Assembly: GCF_015706575.1 (NCBI RefSeq)
Contig: NW_024037063.1
Coordinates: 17,360,927-17,424,926, forward strand
Length of the DNA: 64,000 bases
Source: Patiria miniata
Lineage: Eukaryota > Echinodermata > Asteroidea > Valvatida > Asterinidae
Direction: 5' to 3'
The notes beneath the pieces were generated by a model. The model ran no database searches. It was not told the DNA's origin and worked only from the letters and a program-made list of their open reading frames with translations. Shown in pieces: positions 36,983-48,995 of this stretch (its first letter is position 1; the number at the start of each line of letters is the position of its first letter). The translations under genes and the position numbers were made by a program.

Positions 36983-37364
36983 GTGAGTTGTACTGTGGCC
37001 GTGTAGGCCGATAGCTTGTTTCCTTTGTTGGGGTTGGGATGTCTTGGGGAAATCAGAAATCATCTTGTGTTAATAATCATCCATTGGAGTTGTCGATGAG
37101 ACTGTACGTCTATATCTACTCGTATAATACTTAGTATTGCAAATGGGCCTTCTCGTTTCAATACGAATCACTATACATTATAAGTCATTGCTCCTTTTCA
37201 ATCGCTTATATTTTTCCTTTTCTATGGTTTTGATTTAATTAATTGCTTATTTAATTGTGGCAATGTTTCACGTTGTGTGTCATCCTCTCTCGTGTCATAA
37301 TTTCGTGTACATGTCTAAGTTATTTTGTAATCCACCCTCCATCCACCGCTTTCTTTTCACTCAG

Positions 37365-37424
37365 AAATATAGCCGACAACTCAATCGAAACGCCATTTGA
37401 ATTGCCCGAGTCCGTCCAGGCCAT
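37365..37424 (+). CDS. LRR receptor exon 3 (short LRR)
   Basis: This 60-nt exon lies between TTTTCACTCAG and GTAAGT. It reads INIADNSIETPFELPESVQA, a 20-residue repeat that keeps the LxLxxNxL-like pattern in phase 2. Confidence 0.82.
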
Positions 37425-38480
37425 GTAAGTCAACAATACGTGATTGTATATGTAATTCAACAAACCAATGGTACATGCACTTTTCCTTTAACGAAATTAT
37501 CGCACAGGTTACTTTACCCAAGTCGATATATTCTTCCTGTCTAAATTCCCGTGGCGTTTTTGTTGTTGCTGCTGTTGTTTTATTTTATTTCGAATGTGTT
37601 ATTTTCGAAATGATGGGAGTGTATATACGCTCAATCAAAAAGGAACGTCCCCCCCCCCCCACTTCCAGGACTTTTTGTCTAACTCATAACCTACTGCATA
37701 GCACCGCTCGCTCAAATAACGACTAATTAGTACAGAAATTCATTAGCAATTCAGCCGTACTCTTTATTTGGCCCAAAACCTTGATAATGTGTAAGAATTT
37801 AATGCAATTTATGACAAATGATACAGAAAACAGCTGCACTTTTGTATACGTGCAAGTTATGATTCGCATTCAACATGCACGTACACAAAAGTGCAACTTA
37901 TCATTAACTTATCATTTGTCATAAAGTGCATTTGTACACATTATGACTGTTTCGGGCAAAACAAAGAGTATGGCTGCATTGCTAAGACATTCTGTACTGA
38001 TCAGTCGTAATTTGAGCAAGATGTGCTCAGTAGTTTTTGAGTTTGACAAAAAAGTACCAAGCCTTAGGGAGGACTTTCATTTGTGGTTGAGGTTTGTGGT
38101 ATTTGATGCTCTATTTCGTAAGGTGTAGTTAGTAATATGATTGTATAAAATATTTTCCGAACGTATTACTTTTGACGTATGACTTTTATCTATCTGACGT
38201 CTGAATCGAAAGGATTGCTGTCTGTGTCAAATCGTTGAAGGCATTGTTAACGAAGAAAGCTGTTGCGTTCTATTCAAATAACGCGGACGCCCACTGTACA
38301 TTTATTATTAAAAAGGTCTTTTGGCATGCCCCCCCCCCAAAAAAAAAAATAGAAAGAAGGCGCAGATGGGAGGGGGTGGTTGTTCACATTTTAGGTTAAT
38401 CGTTTTATACGTTTAAAGTAGGGGGACTACAAAATATACAAATGCAAGACATCAACATGTTTCTTTCGTATTTTTGACAG

Positions 38481-38549
38481 TATTGCACACGGGAATCAAC
38501 TTCAAGACATCAAGCCAATAATGAATAACAGTGTGAAGTTGGTATCAGT
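38481..38549 (+). CDS. LRR receptor exon 4 (LRR)
   Basis: This 69-nt exon lies between TTTTTGACAG and GTAAGT, phase 2 to phase 2. It reads IIAHGNQLQDIKPIMNNSVK then LVS. The GNQLQDI core fits the repeat. Confidence 0.82.
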
Positions 38550-39201
38550 GTAAGTACAATCGAACCCTGATAATAAGATTAATGTTAATACAACGTCATG
38601 CTTTAGCAAAATTTTAGGTCCCAAATCTTTGTTTCCCAATACGTTGTTATAACAACGTAATTTGCAAAGTCCCATGGATTTGTTGTGAAGGTGTTCGACT
38701 GTATTCTTTCGGGTCACAGCCGAATGATTATACACGGGCTACACCCAGCTTGGAGGAATTCAGTTGAAACCTCTTAGTCACAAGTTGATGATCAGTGACG
38801 TACTTACACATGCTTGTGCACTAATAACAGCGTGCGAGCTACAATCCTGTAGTCAAAAGATTGTCGAAACGTCATGGCTCCCTGCTGTACATTAATGATG
38901 CACGTGGCTATTGGTGACCAGTGGAACCGTGCGTCCGAAGTTGCTCTCAACTACGCATGTTTGTTTTCTAATTTGCCCATCATTTTTCTTGCCGTTGATA
39001 AGTTCTACAACAACGTGTGCGAGTCCGATTCTCCTGATAGTGTGAAATTTAAATGATAAAATTGTACTTCATTGTTTAGGCCTATATTTAGCACCGTTTT
39101 ACTTCACAAAATTCATCAAACTTAAGTATAACATTTTTCATAACGATAGTAAAATCCGAAAGCAGAACATTTTGAAACTTCAACTTCAACTTTATCCACA
39201 G

Positions 39202-39273
39202 TGATTTTGGGGACAACAGTCTGCAAATCATCGAGACGGATATGTTCAAGAGATTTACTAACTTAACACATAT
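39202..39273 (+). CDS. LRR receptor exon 5 (LRR)
   Basis: This 72-nt exon lies between TTTATCCACAG and GTAAGT. It reads VDFGDNSLQIIETDMFKRFT then NLTH, a canonical repeat with a possible N-glycosylation site (NLT). Confidence 0.86.
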
Positions 39274-39462
39274 GTAAGTATGCAGGACAGTTTTCCTTTT
39301 TGTTTAAGACACTTATTTAACTGTTATTTTGTATCCCTTAATTTCTTCAAATGCTATGATAAGTAATTTAGCTCAGTTGGCCAGTTGTGTCATATAAGAT
39401 TCTACGGCGTTCCGAGTAAAATTTGATGGAATGTTAGAAAAATAACTTAATATTTGATTTTA

Positions 39463-39745
39463 GGGGAGTCAGGTTGGCGTAGTGGTACTTTCCTCGCCTT
39501 TCACCGCTGTCACCCGTGTTCGAATCCCACCCCAATATGTGGATTGGGTTTTCAGTCCCTACCTGAATCCGTGGAGTTTCCTCGGAATATTCCTCTGGGC
39601 TTTTCCTCCCAAACTAAAACTGAAATTTCTTCTCATTGTCTTCTCTCTACAGGTTTCTTCAAGCTTTCGAGCTATAGTGCCTAGGGCACTTTTGAGGAAT
39701 CCTCGGTTTCATTATCATAAAGAAATAAAATACAATACAAAAACA
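39463..39745 (+). mobile_element. tRNA-derived SINE
   Basis: The A-box-like GGTTGGCGTAGTGG (39472 on) and a good B box GTTCGAATCC (39518-39527) are spaced as in a tRNA promoter. The body has CTGGGCTTTTCCTCCCAAAC and the end phrase CTAGGGCACTTTTGAGGAAT, then an A-rich AAATAAAATACAATACAAA tail. It lies sense in intron 5 of the LRR gene. It is a different family from the SINE at 2279. Confidence 0.85.
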
Positions 39746-40328
39746 ACTCATATTTGTGGTCATATTTTTGAGCACTCTTGTTGCTTCAAACGAACAAAAC
39801 GCACAAAATTACAAATGATGGACCATACTTTTAATCACTGAACTAAAATGGAATCATATGCTCTGGTAGCAAAAATGAAACGCGTGTTCAGAGCGATTCT
39901 CAAATTCATACGAAAATGAATGACCGATTTTCAGAAGTGAAATAACATTTTAGGAAATTGACCGGGAAAACGTATTTTCTCATTTACTGTTTGTTTGTTA
40001 ATTTTGTCCCTTCAACAGAATCTTGCAAAAAAAAACAATATCTGAAATACAAGACAGAGGGTTTGCGGGACTACGAGATATTTCCATGCTGTAAGTCGCC
40101 TATTACTTTATTGTTGCTGCTGCTGTTGTTGTTTCTTATTTGTAAGTAACATAAATAACCCTTAGCTTTTCGCTTTAAAGAAGATTTAGAAGATGGGAAT
40201 TTTTATTCCCAATTGCTTGCGTTAACATTACAAAACTCCTTGTTTTCCAATCAAGATGGCCGACTTATGAGTTGTGCTTGAGCTGATTATTGGTTCATCG
40301 TCTTTCTGCTTTGTTTTCGTTGAAACAG

Positions 40329-40400
40329 AATGATGGGTAAATGCCACTTGAAGGTGTTACGGCCACATACCTTTGGGAGCATGCATCAGCTGAACGTACT
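40329..40400 (+). CDS. LRR receptor exon 6 (LRR)
   Basis: This 72-nt exon lies between GTTGAAACAG and GTAAGC. It reads IMMGKCHLKVLRPHTFGSMH then QLNV. Cys replaces Asn at the conserved asparagine position, a change tolerated in LRRs. Confidence 0.85.
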
Positions 40401-40809
40401 GTAAGCATTGCGTCGTCTTCCATTTTTTTCGTTCAAACTGATGTCCGAATGTAAATTGAAGGTGTTATGTATGGAACCCCAAAAGTGGATAACCCAATTT
40501 TTCCCATTTTTTGATAGTAGATTTTTAGAAGCCACGGTACCCATTTAAAAAGGAAATCTTTTTTTTTTTTTTTTTAAGCAGAAACTGGGACTTTACTTTG
40601 ACGATTCATTCGCGCCCCAAAAGTGAACAACTAAACTCTTCAATTCCCATTAGCAAAAATTATAATTTACCCATGTCTGGAGCCTGTATCAGCAGATTTT
40701 TTTTAGGCATAGCTCAAGTGACTTTTGATGGAATGGTTAAGGTGACGTGTTATAAAAAGAACACAGAATACTAAAAGCGATTTTGACATTTCTGTTTTTA
40801 ATTATACAG

Positions 40810-40902
40810 CCGTCTTTCACAATGTCAATTGGAGGAAATTCCACCTGGTTTGTTTCTAGATCCGGCGACAGAGGATATTTCTTACAAATCTATACACCTT
40901 AT
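40810..40902 (+). CDS. LRR receptor exon 7 (extended LRR)
   Basis: This 93-nt exon lies between TTAATTATACAG and GTAAGT. It reads LRLSQCQLEEIPPGLFLDPA then TEDISYKSIHL. It has seven more residues than a standard repeat, in the convex loop, with Cys at the asparagine position as in exon 6. Confidence 0.82.
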
Positions 40903-41149
40903 GTAAGTAGTGGTATGAACAAAAATCCGATATGATTTGCAGAAGGACGATTGGAATGAAAACACTAAAAAAATAGTCTCTAAAGGCTAAGTAAGATTTG
41001 AGGCTTTGCATGGTGGAGATACTAATGAATGAAGGGTTTGCGGAAACACCATGTGGGAACAATTTCTAAAACTAAGAGAATGGTTCTGAAAAGAACCAGA
41101 CTTATAAACTCGACGTTCCTGTCAGTATGCTCTGACCGTCTTCAGAAGA

Positions 41150-41397
41150 GTCTCTAAAGCTTATCAGCGGATTTTTTTTATCAGAAAGCTCAAATCTTTT
41201 AAGGTGTGCAGAAAACTACTTCATCTTTTTTACCAGAGTGTGATTCAATCAATTATGACTTTTTTATTATGTGTGTGTCATGGCTCTCTAACTGTAATAA
41301 ATTCATATAGGCTCGAACGTGTGAGCAAAACAGCTGCTAAAGTGATTGGTATAGATGTTAGAGACCTTCGTCTGATCTTACACGAAGGAGGTAACAC
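41150..41397 (+). mobile_element. LINE fragment (C-terminal end, CR1/L2-like)
   Basis: The + strand encodes KLLHLFYQSVIQSIMTFLLC and LERVSKTAAKVIGI, the region after the RT in CR1/L2-type LINEs. The start is truncated and the piece is followed directly by a second, different LINE. It lies in intron 7. Confidence 0.65.
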
Positions 41398-41409
41398 TGG
41401 CAAAACTTA

Positions 41410-43160
41410 AGTCATTCATGTAGAGGACGAAGACATCCCAACCAATCACCATCCTTACTGGCATTGACATTGACGACGGCTTGTTTTCCATGGCTGAGCT
41501 GAAGAGAGCCAAGAACTCTCTCAGACAAGGAAAGAGCGCTGGACCTGATGGGATCCCATCTGAGGTGTTAAAGAACTGTGACCTGGATGGCATCCTGCTG
41601 AACATTTGCAACACAGCGCTGATGAAGGGCGATAAGCGGGAACAGTGGTCCCTTTTGAACATAAATCCTGTTCCGAAATCCGGCTCGCTTACCACAAACC
41701 GACACTTACCGTGGCATCAGTCTGATCTGTATCTCAGCCAAGCTCTATAATCGGATGATCCTCAACCGGAAAATGGTGGCAATCGACCCCAAGCTGAGAT
41801 ACAACCAGAACAGTTTTCGCGAGAAGCTGTCGCACAGATCCAGGCCGTTCGGAGAATAATAGAGGAGGTAAAGAAGAACAACCTACCAACTATCTTGACC
41901 TTCATCGATTTCAAGAAAGCATTCGATTCTATTCATTGGGGGGGAAATGATCAAGATACTAAAGGCATACGAAATCCTACGGAAGCCCGTTAGGGCCGGG
42001 TACCTCTTTCTCTTTTACGTCGGAGCGTTTCTTTTTCACGGTGCCACAACTTATTAACTCGCGGCCGTCACTTAATTATGTCGCCGCCGCGACATAATAA
42101 CTCGCGGCCGCCATTTAATTAAGTCGCGGCCGCAACATAATTAAGTCGCGGTCGCGAGTTACATGATATGAAAGCGAGGCCAGCTGCCATGAAAAAGAAA
42201 TGCTCTGCCGTGAAGGAGAACGAGGTACCTGGCCCTAACGGGCTTCCGTAGCATCCCGTCTTCAATCCATCGAGCCATTGAGGCCACCTAACAGCACCAT
42301 GGCAAGAGTGATCACCCCAGATGGTGAGACCGAAGTGTTCGAGCTACAGGCTGGGGTCCTGCAATTAAGGTGACACGTTGGCAGCCTTCATCTTCGTCAT
42401 GGTACTTGATTACGCCCTCCGGCAAGCAGTTGGAGACCATGAGGAGCTTGGCTTCACCATAACACCAAGGAAGTCAAAGAGGGTTGGTCCATTTATACTA
42501 TCTGATCTGGACTTTGCCGACGACATCGCTCTGCTATCTGACGAAATCAGAGATACCCAGGCCTACCTTGTCAAGAGTAGAAACTGAGACTAGTGAAACA
42601 AAGTCGGGCGGCACCTCAAAGCCAATAAGACAGAGTAGATGTCCTACAACGTAGGACCGTGAGCCACTCAAGACCATCAAAGGTTCCCCACTCAAACGAG
42701 TTTCCGACTTAAAGCACGTCGGATCACCAATGGTGAGCTCGGAAAAGGACATCAATGTGAGTAGAGGTCTTGCCTGGAGAGAACTCAACGTCATTAACAA
42801 CATCTGGAACTCCAACCTCTCCAGGGGACTTAAAAAGAGAATCTTCTTAGTAGCAATCGAGACAATCCTCCTTAACGAGTGTGAAACTTGGACCCTCACT
42901 ACGTCCATGGCCAAGTCTCTCGATGGCTGTTACACCAGGATGCTCCAGATGGCCTTCAATGTCAACTGGACACAGAGGGTGACCAACAAGCAACTCCATG
43001 GTGGGCGATCGACCTTCCTAAGTTGAGCAACAAGATAGCATGGAGACGGATGCGACTGGCCGGGCACTGCCTGCGACACCCAGAGTTTCCCGCCAGCAAA
43101 GTCCTCATCCGGCAACCAACCCATGGGAGGATGAATCGTAGGCGCCCGCACAAAACCTGA
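41410..43160 (+). mobile_element. Non-LTR retrotransposon (LINE) RT fragment, interrupted
   Basis: The N-terminal RT motif SLRQGKSAGPDGIPSEVLKN (about 41520) is followed by FIDFKKAFDSIHW (about 41903-41940). After a MITE insertion come ITPDGETEVFELQAGVLQ (about 42313 on), the catalytic block LDFADDIALLSDE (about 42505-42545), and a C-terminal part with LSRGLKKRIFLVAIETILLN and ETWTLT. No endonuclease domain is seen, so it is 5' truncated. Several frame changes are present, including ones near 41750, 42370 and 42590. The clade is uncertain: the family is widespread in marine invertebrates and often called RTE- or Craft-like. Confidence 0.85.
41977..42251. mobile_element. MITE inserted in the LINE
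   Basis: A perfect 21-bp inverted terminal repeat CTACGGAAGCCCGTTAGGGCC bounds a 275-bp element, extended with one mismatch through GGTACCTC. The middle holds repeated palindromic GCGGCCGC/GTCGCGGC and ATTTAATTAAG blocks. The LINE reads across it: KAFDSIHW lies left and the rest of RT right. A short duplication (ATC or ATCC) flanks it. No transposase. Confidence 0.85.
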
Positions 43161-43328
43161 TCCTAGTCCTGATCTTATACATGTATATCATGTCCGTCAT
43201 ACATGAACATGTCCGTCATCATAGGACATTTTTTCTCCCGCTTTTCGACCTTTATGTTCAGGCCTATTTATCGTTTGCAGCAATTAGAATTTAATATTTC
43301 TTTCACATGTTTTAAGTTATTTCGACAG

Positions 43329-43388
43329 CAACAAACTACAGCGGATCTGTCCAGGTGCATTCCATGGAGTAAAAGAAATCTACAGCCT
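43329..43388 (+). CDS. LRR receptor exon 8 (short LRR)
   Basis: This 60-nt exon lies between TTATTTCGACAG and GTAAGT. It reads INKLQRICPGAFHGVKEIYS, with the LRR pattern NxLxxIxPGAFxGV, in phase 2. Confidence 0.84.
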
Positions 43389-43477
43389 GTAAGTTATTCA
43401 TTCTAGTACAGTTGTATATCCCGCGAGCACAAGTGGAACATAGCCTTGACCAAGGCTATCAGTTTGTTCCCATACGA

Positions 43478-45406
43478 GCTTGTTCCCGCTACCGCACACC
43501 GCGCGCGCCGCGACACAATCACTAGTTGTACTATACCGTTAGCCTCAACGACCCTTGCGTGTGATTTGTGTGCATGTACGTACGCCCCACACACACTTCT
43601 GCAAACAGCCGTACAGTAAGTCGAGGCAGAAGATAGCCTTGACGCAACCGTAGCGAATTCTTATGTGTTTCTTTATAGTTTCGACCGAAATCGGCCGAAC
43701 ATTTCTGATGCGCATATATTACACGATATCCAATCAAAGCCCGTAAACTTTGACCCGCGACATACATATTCATGATCCCGCAAATTACTACACCACGTAC
43801 ATGTACCGTGTACATGTATGTTCACTCAAACCATGGTATGTCCAGGTATTTTAAACCCATTTTAAACAATTTCTCCAGTTTTATTACAAACAAATGAGAT
43901 ATGCCGCTATATGAGTGAACAATTGTTCAAAATGATACTATTTCCAATGTATTGAGAATTTTAAGTTCAAGACAGTCCGCCGACGTTTTGTCGGTGCAAC
44001 AGCGTTCAGTATCTCGCCGCTACCTGCCCGTGCTATTCTGACAGCGAATTTAGGGAACAGGTCAACTCGGACCCAGGCCAAATCGTACCCATTTAATCGA
44101 ATGCAGGTTAACTCGTATCTATAAGCACCCGTATGAATTAACTGCAAGAAACGAGCTATTGACTTTGGGATGGAAATATACGAAACTGTCAAGTACATGG
44201 TGAAAAAAAAACTCTCCCTGAATTCGTACCATGTGCAACATACATCTCATACGTACGACACATGTATTTTAATGCGTACGTATGAATCATATGTCGTACC
44301 TACGACATACGTACGACATGTAAGTCGTAGATGTAAATCGCATGAGATACAAGTCGTTCTCACAAGATATGTTGTATGTACGACATAATCGACAAACAAG
44401 TCGAACATACCACTGGTTACAATTCATATTTTGTACACACGAGATATTAAGTCGTACTTACATACGACTTTGTCGTATGCGCGACATATATCGTACCCTG
44501 TCGACTCGACTTAGGCACGACATATATGTCGTACCGGCACATGTCGACATTATGTCATATGTTTGATATGTCATACCCTGTCGACATATATGTCGTACCC
44601 TGTCGATGATATTAGTCGTACCCTGTACGAAATATGTCGTACCCTGTCGATATATTAGTCGTACATACAACATATAACTTATAAGTTGTTCATACAAGTT
44701 AAAATCAGTCTTACAGAATAAGTTTGCTGAAGGTGAGATATTTTTTCCCATATCCCCTTGACAGCTTAGAAGAAATCCCCCCCCCCCAAAAAAGTCAACG
44801 GTAGATATACTGAATAGTGTGAGCGCTTTAAAGTTTTTTGCCGCTGAACGTGAAAGCGCAGCGTGTCTCACTGAATGGCGCCAGCCGGGCCGGTGCCTAC
44901 AGTGGACGGCCCCCAACGTGGCCTCTGTGCATGGTGACATCGTTTTTGCCGGCGTGCGGTTTTGTACCGTTTGCCGTTTTTTGAAGGTCTAATTTTTCAT
45001 CCTTTTCATTTCATTTACGACCCAAATTATGTGTAACTTTAAAAATATTATTCTACTATTATTTAAGATTTTAAGGGGGTGTTTTACAATAATTATTGTT
45101 TCCACAGGCCGTCTGGTTGGGTTTATAAACCTTTCGTCGTATTATGCAATTAATAAATATTCATTTTTTTGTCAGCCGTTATCCAATGAGAGAAGACTAT
45201 TTACCATAGCGCGTACTAATTATCATATTCAGCATACACGGTTGCGTCAAGGCTATCTTCCGCCTCGACTTACTGTACGGCTGTTTGCGGAAGAGAGTGT
45301 GGGGCGTACGTACATGCACACAAAGCACACGCAAGGGTCGTTAGGGCTAACGGTATAGTACAACATTGTGTTGCTGCGCGCGCGGTGTGCGGTAGCGGGA
45401 ACAAGC
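43478..45406. mobile_element. Inverted-repeat element, about 175-bp arms, with internal TCGTAC array
   Basis: The left arm 43478-43652 (starting GCTTGTTCCCGCTACCGCAC, containing ACTTACTGTACGGCTGTTTG in reverse sense) matches the reverse complement of 45237-45406 with small indels. No transposase frame is found inside. The interior carries an array of TCGTAC/GTACGA words. It occupies most of intron 8 of the LRR gene. Its class is unknown. Confidence 0.75.
44225..44670. repeat. Array of TCGTAC / GTCGTACCCTGTCGA words
   Basis: The first part (44225-44400) has many TACGACAT and TCGTAC words in both directions. The second part (44485-44660) has five copies of the longer word GTCGTACCCTGTCGA or a close variant (one ATACCCTG, one TACCCTGTACGA), separated by ATATATGTC or ATATTA spacers. 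It is strongly palindromic and non-coding. Confidence 0.8.
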
Positions 45407-45757
45407 ATTTTGAAGATTGCACGCCGGGCGCCCCCATAATGCGCTCGCGTGCTTTGCATGTACGAAACAAAAGATTAGGATTCAAAAGTCGCGATGCCTG
45501 TACGATATGGATTATGTCAGCCGCGTTTTTCGCTAAAAAAAACCCTGTATCTGTGGTGGTAAAGGCACGAAAGGGGTACGTACATTTAATACAAATCTTT
45601 GCTAATTAACAAAACGTCCAAACGTTGTGCTTGAAAGGATTGATTCTTCAAAATCACAACTTTTAACATTTTAAAGACGGCGTCGGCACGTAAAACGGAT
45701 AAACTGCAGCCCTAATTATAATGTACCGTATTTTGGCACATTTATATTACACAATTC

Positions 45758-45941
45758 CAGGGGTGCGTTTTGGCGGTCATAACCAAGAATTGGTTCGGTG
45801 GTTTCTCTTTGGTTAATTGTTTTTAGGATTTGAGTACTACATGATCATGCGTAATTTTAACCCAATTAAAATTGCTGAAGAAATTCACCGACAAGAAACA
45901 ACCGAACCATTTCTTGGTTATGACCGCCAAAACGCACCCCA
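45758..45941. mobile_element. MITE with 28-bp terminal inverted repeats
   Basis: GGGTGCGTTTTGGCGGTCAT followed by AACCAAG at the left is mirrored exactly at the right end (CTTGGTTATGACCGCCAAAA then CGCACCCC). The total is about 184 bp, with no coding content. CAGGGGTG-type ends are common in hAT-derived MITEs, but the target-site duplication is unclear. Confidence 0.8.
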
Positions 45942-46439
45942 GGGGTTACGATCGCGCAAGGCATGATGGGAAACAACATGGCGCTGCAAGATCATACCCA
46001 CGGGGCACGAGGTTGAGAGCGGTCATTCCATAGAGATCATAGGCACAGTATACATTGAGTGGTTTACCGTAAGAGTGCTAAATGCAACTAGGGTTTAAAC
46101 GACTGGAAAACGGTTGCTACCCCCAATCCACCATACAACTAAAAGAATTCTCAAAGTGCATTAAACGAAAACGTTCGGAAGGACATTATGTCGGACGTCC
46201 TTCAAACATTCAACATGACGGAACAAGTTTGAAAATATTATATCAAAATGCGTTTTTAGACCCTTTAGATACAAATAAGGTGTTTAAGAGAACATGTTTA
46301 GAAAGTGTGATTGTTTTTTAAAATCTCCTTACATAATGCACGCTTTGATGAAACCCATTCCAATCTCTACTCCGGCTTCGTCGTCGAACACATAAACTGG
46401 TTCCCGTACGTAGTATGTGCATCTAATATATTTTTTTTA

Positions 46440-46618
46440 AATGACTCGAGACTTAACTTAAGAAAATTGACTTGGGACTTGACTTGACTTGACTTGTGAA
46501 CAATTGACTCGAGAATTCACCTGACTTGGAAAAAAAAAAGTGGACTTGAGACTTGACTTGACTTGCTAAAATTTGACTTGGACTTGACTGGACTTGGGAA
46601 AAAAATGACTTGGTTACA
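46440..46618. repeat. Degenerate GACTT(G) tandem array
   Basis: GACTTGACTTGACTTG runs alternate with diverged copies (GACTTGAGACTTGACTTG, GACTTGGACTTGACTGG) and short A-tracts over about 180 bp. Intronic. Confidence 0.85.
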
Positions 46619-46743
46619 ACTCTGACGCGCACCCCCACACTCATTAAAGTCACGGGTCATAGTACTGGCCAGGAACCCGGGTCACATTAAGATCCATTCA
46701 ACCATTCATTCATTCACTCATTCTTTCTTTCTTCCTTTTGCAG

Positions 46744-46815
46744 AAGACTTGAAGGAAACCAGCTTACTTTTCTCCCAAATAACATGTTTGAAAATTCGAC
46801 AAAAGTCGGAATGTT
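46744..46815 (+). CDS. LRR receptor exon 9 (LRR)
   Basis: This 72-nt exon lies between TTCCTTTTGCAG and GTAAGT. It reads LRLEGNQLTFLPNNMFENST then KVGM, a canonical repeat in phase 2 with an NST glycosylation sequon. Confidence 0.88.
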
Positions 46816-47183
46816 GTAAGTGTACTTCCATTCCCCCTTTTTAAAACAAAAAAAAGAGTTTATTTTATCGGATCTAGGCTGTTGTTAGAATATGGCTATT
46901 GCTTCAGACTATCAGAGACAAAAAAGTGTGCGAATTCTCTGAAATACCCAAAACACAATGAATTTCGATTCGGCTTTGTTTAATATCAATAGTAACATTA
47001 TGATGCACATAGCAATACATCTGGGATAGCACATAACATAGCCCATTTTGGGATCCATAAAACATAATAAAAAAAAATATACAACACATAAAATATATCA
47101 ATAACACCTAAAACACCAGAAAGAAAATAAAAATATATTGGCAAAAAACATTGTTGATAATAATTTTTGATCATCGATTTTAG

Positions 47184-47258
47184 TAAACTTTCGCAGAACA
47201 AAATCGACTCACGAGGCCTTCCAGAGGATGCGTTTCACAACATAACAGTGTATACTCT
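47184..47258 (+). CDS. LRR receptor exon 10 (LRR)
   Basis: This 75-nt exon lies between CATCGATTTTAG and GTAAGT. It reads FKLSQNKIDSRGLPEDAFHN then ITVYT, a 25-residue repeat. Confidence 0.87.
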
Positions 47259-47630
47259 GTAAGTGTATCAACGTATCAGATATTTTTTAAAATAAAGACT
47301 CTAATGAGGTATGTTTTCCAGATATTCTGAAAAGCAAAGTAACTGTCGGCATTATGACGATGATGCTTACGTTACATTGACATTGCAAAACAAGTGTTGT
47401 TTATGATTTGACGAATTTCTTTGCAACGCGAGTGGACGGCATTGGAAACTTTTCAACGAAAATGTTGTTTAACGTGTGAATGATGTTTTTTAAATACTCG
47501 CCTGTGTAAAATAAAGTAAATCAGCTTTTACTCTATCCTTTATTGAATGCTCTGAATGATTTAGAGCAGGGTTCAATAATGTTATGCTGACGACAGTTTC
47601 TTACTTTTAGTTATTTATGTTTGCTTTTAG

Positions 47631-47774
47631 GGATTTGTCGTCCAATCAACTGACTTATATTCCAACTGGACTTTTCCGGTCGCAGACTGTGCTCCGATAT
47701 CTCTACTTACAGCGGAACCAAATCAGTGTCCTGCATGATAAGGTGTTTGCGGGACTTCGCTCGCTGAAAGAACT
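47631..47774 (+). CDS. LRR receptor exon 11 (double LRR)
   Basis: This 144-nt exon, exactly twice 72, encodes two repeats: LDLSSNQLTYIPTGLFRSQT then VLRY, and LYLQRNQISVLHDKVFAGLR then SLKE. Acceptor TTGCTTTTAG, donor GTAAGT. This is the most canonical part of the LRR array, and the doubled length suggests loss of an intron between two ancestral repeat exons. Confidence 0.92.
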
Positions 47775-48995
47775 GTAAGTCAAGTTCGTTCTTCAATATA
47801 CCTTATGCACAAGGAAGCCGTTTTTGATCGGGTTCCCTGAATATATTGTATAGATTGTAAACTGTTGAATACGATGATGCCAGACTATAGTTATGCGTTC
47901 CAAGCCTCACTTTTTTGAAATGTGGTTTAAAACACTAAGGTATGGTTAATCACAAATTCTAAATGATTAATCTTAGCAGACTGGTATTTAATTCATGTCA
48001 TTGCTTTCATTTATATTCGCAAGTTCCAAAAATGAAGATTTTACCTGGCTAATACCTTACCTATACGTCGCTGTATGCCGTGACGTCACTATCGGCTCGT
48101 TGCTATAGCAACTGTTCCCGTCGAGACAGTTCCTGTGGCGATTGTTTTTGTTCATTCCTGAATAAACCCCGTCATCTGATTGTTGATCACGTCACTGACT
48201 ACATGCTATTTGTCCCAATCCACGACCCAGCTGCGCCGCAAAAATAGAAGTTCTACTACGCTCAGTTCGCGGCAAAGAAATGTTCTACTGCCCGGTCACA
48301 CTACTGGTGGCACAGACCAAACAGATGACGAGAATTTATTCAGGTGTTGTTTTGAAACAAAAAGTTTGAAACAAGTGCAAAAGAAAAAGACTAAATTCGT
48401 ATGAAATGTTCGGCTTTGCCTCATTGAACATCCATGTGTCGTCCCATCTGATTCGCCATGTTGAATGGTACATCCACCTGTCATCCTTACCAAAATTCTT
48501 GCAAATAAAACATCAAATACACAATATACATTCATTTACTATCGCTGTATCGAAACATGACACAGAAAGAAATGATACTATCCAGGAGTTATTACGAGGT
48601 TGGCAGTTTCGAGGGAATCATTGCAAGGTGCGTACACACTTACTTTGTGTTTTCCAAGGGATCTGAACTAGGGATCTGGATCATAGGAGTTTACGGTATT
48701 GTTTTTTTTTCATAAATGAACACATTCTCATCAAAACACCGAATCATTCCTGAATGGCTTCACCGCCTATGGGAAAAAATGCGGTCTGCTCTGGCAAGTG
48801 TAACGTACAGGTGTATTAGGTATCAGGTATTCGTAATGTTTAAATTGTTTTGCATATGCGTCCACTGCCTTTTCGTATCCAACTGTTTGAACCTAGCTTT
48901 AAATAGAAAATTACATAAAATAAACAAAATTGTTGGCGAAGGGCAAAAATCCAATATCAAAAAGCTTGATAGCTTTTAAACTTCGACTTGACTAG

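Noticed and set aside
44458-44940. 160-codon minus-strand ORF
   Set aside because: It is a translation of the TCGTACCCTGTCGA array (repeated DRVRYMSR-like words), not a protein gene.
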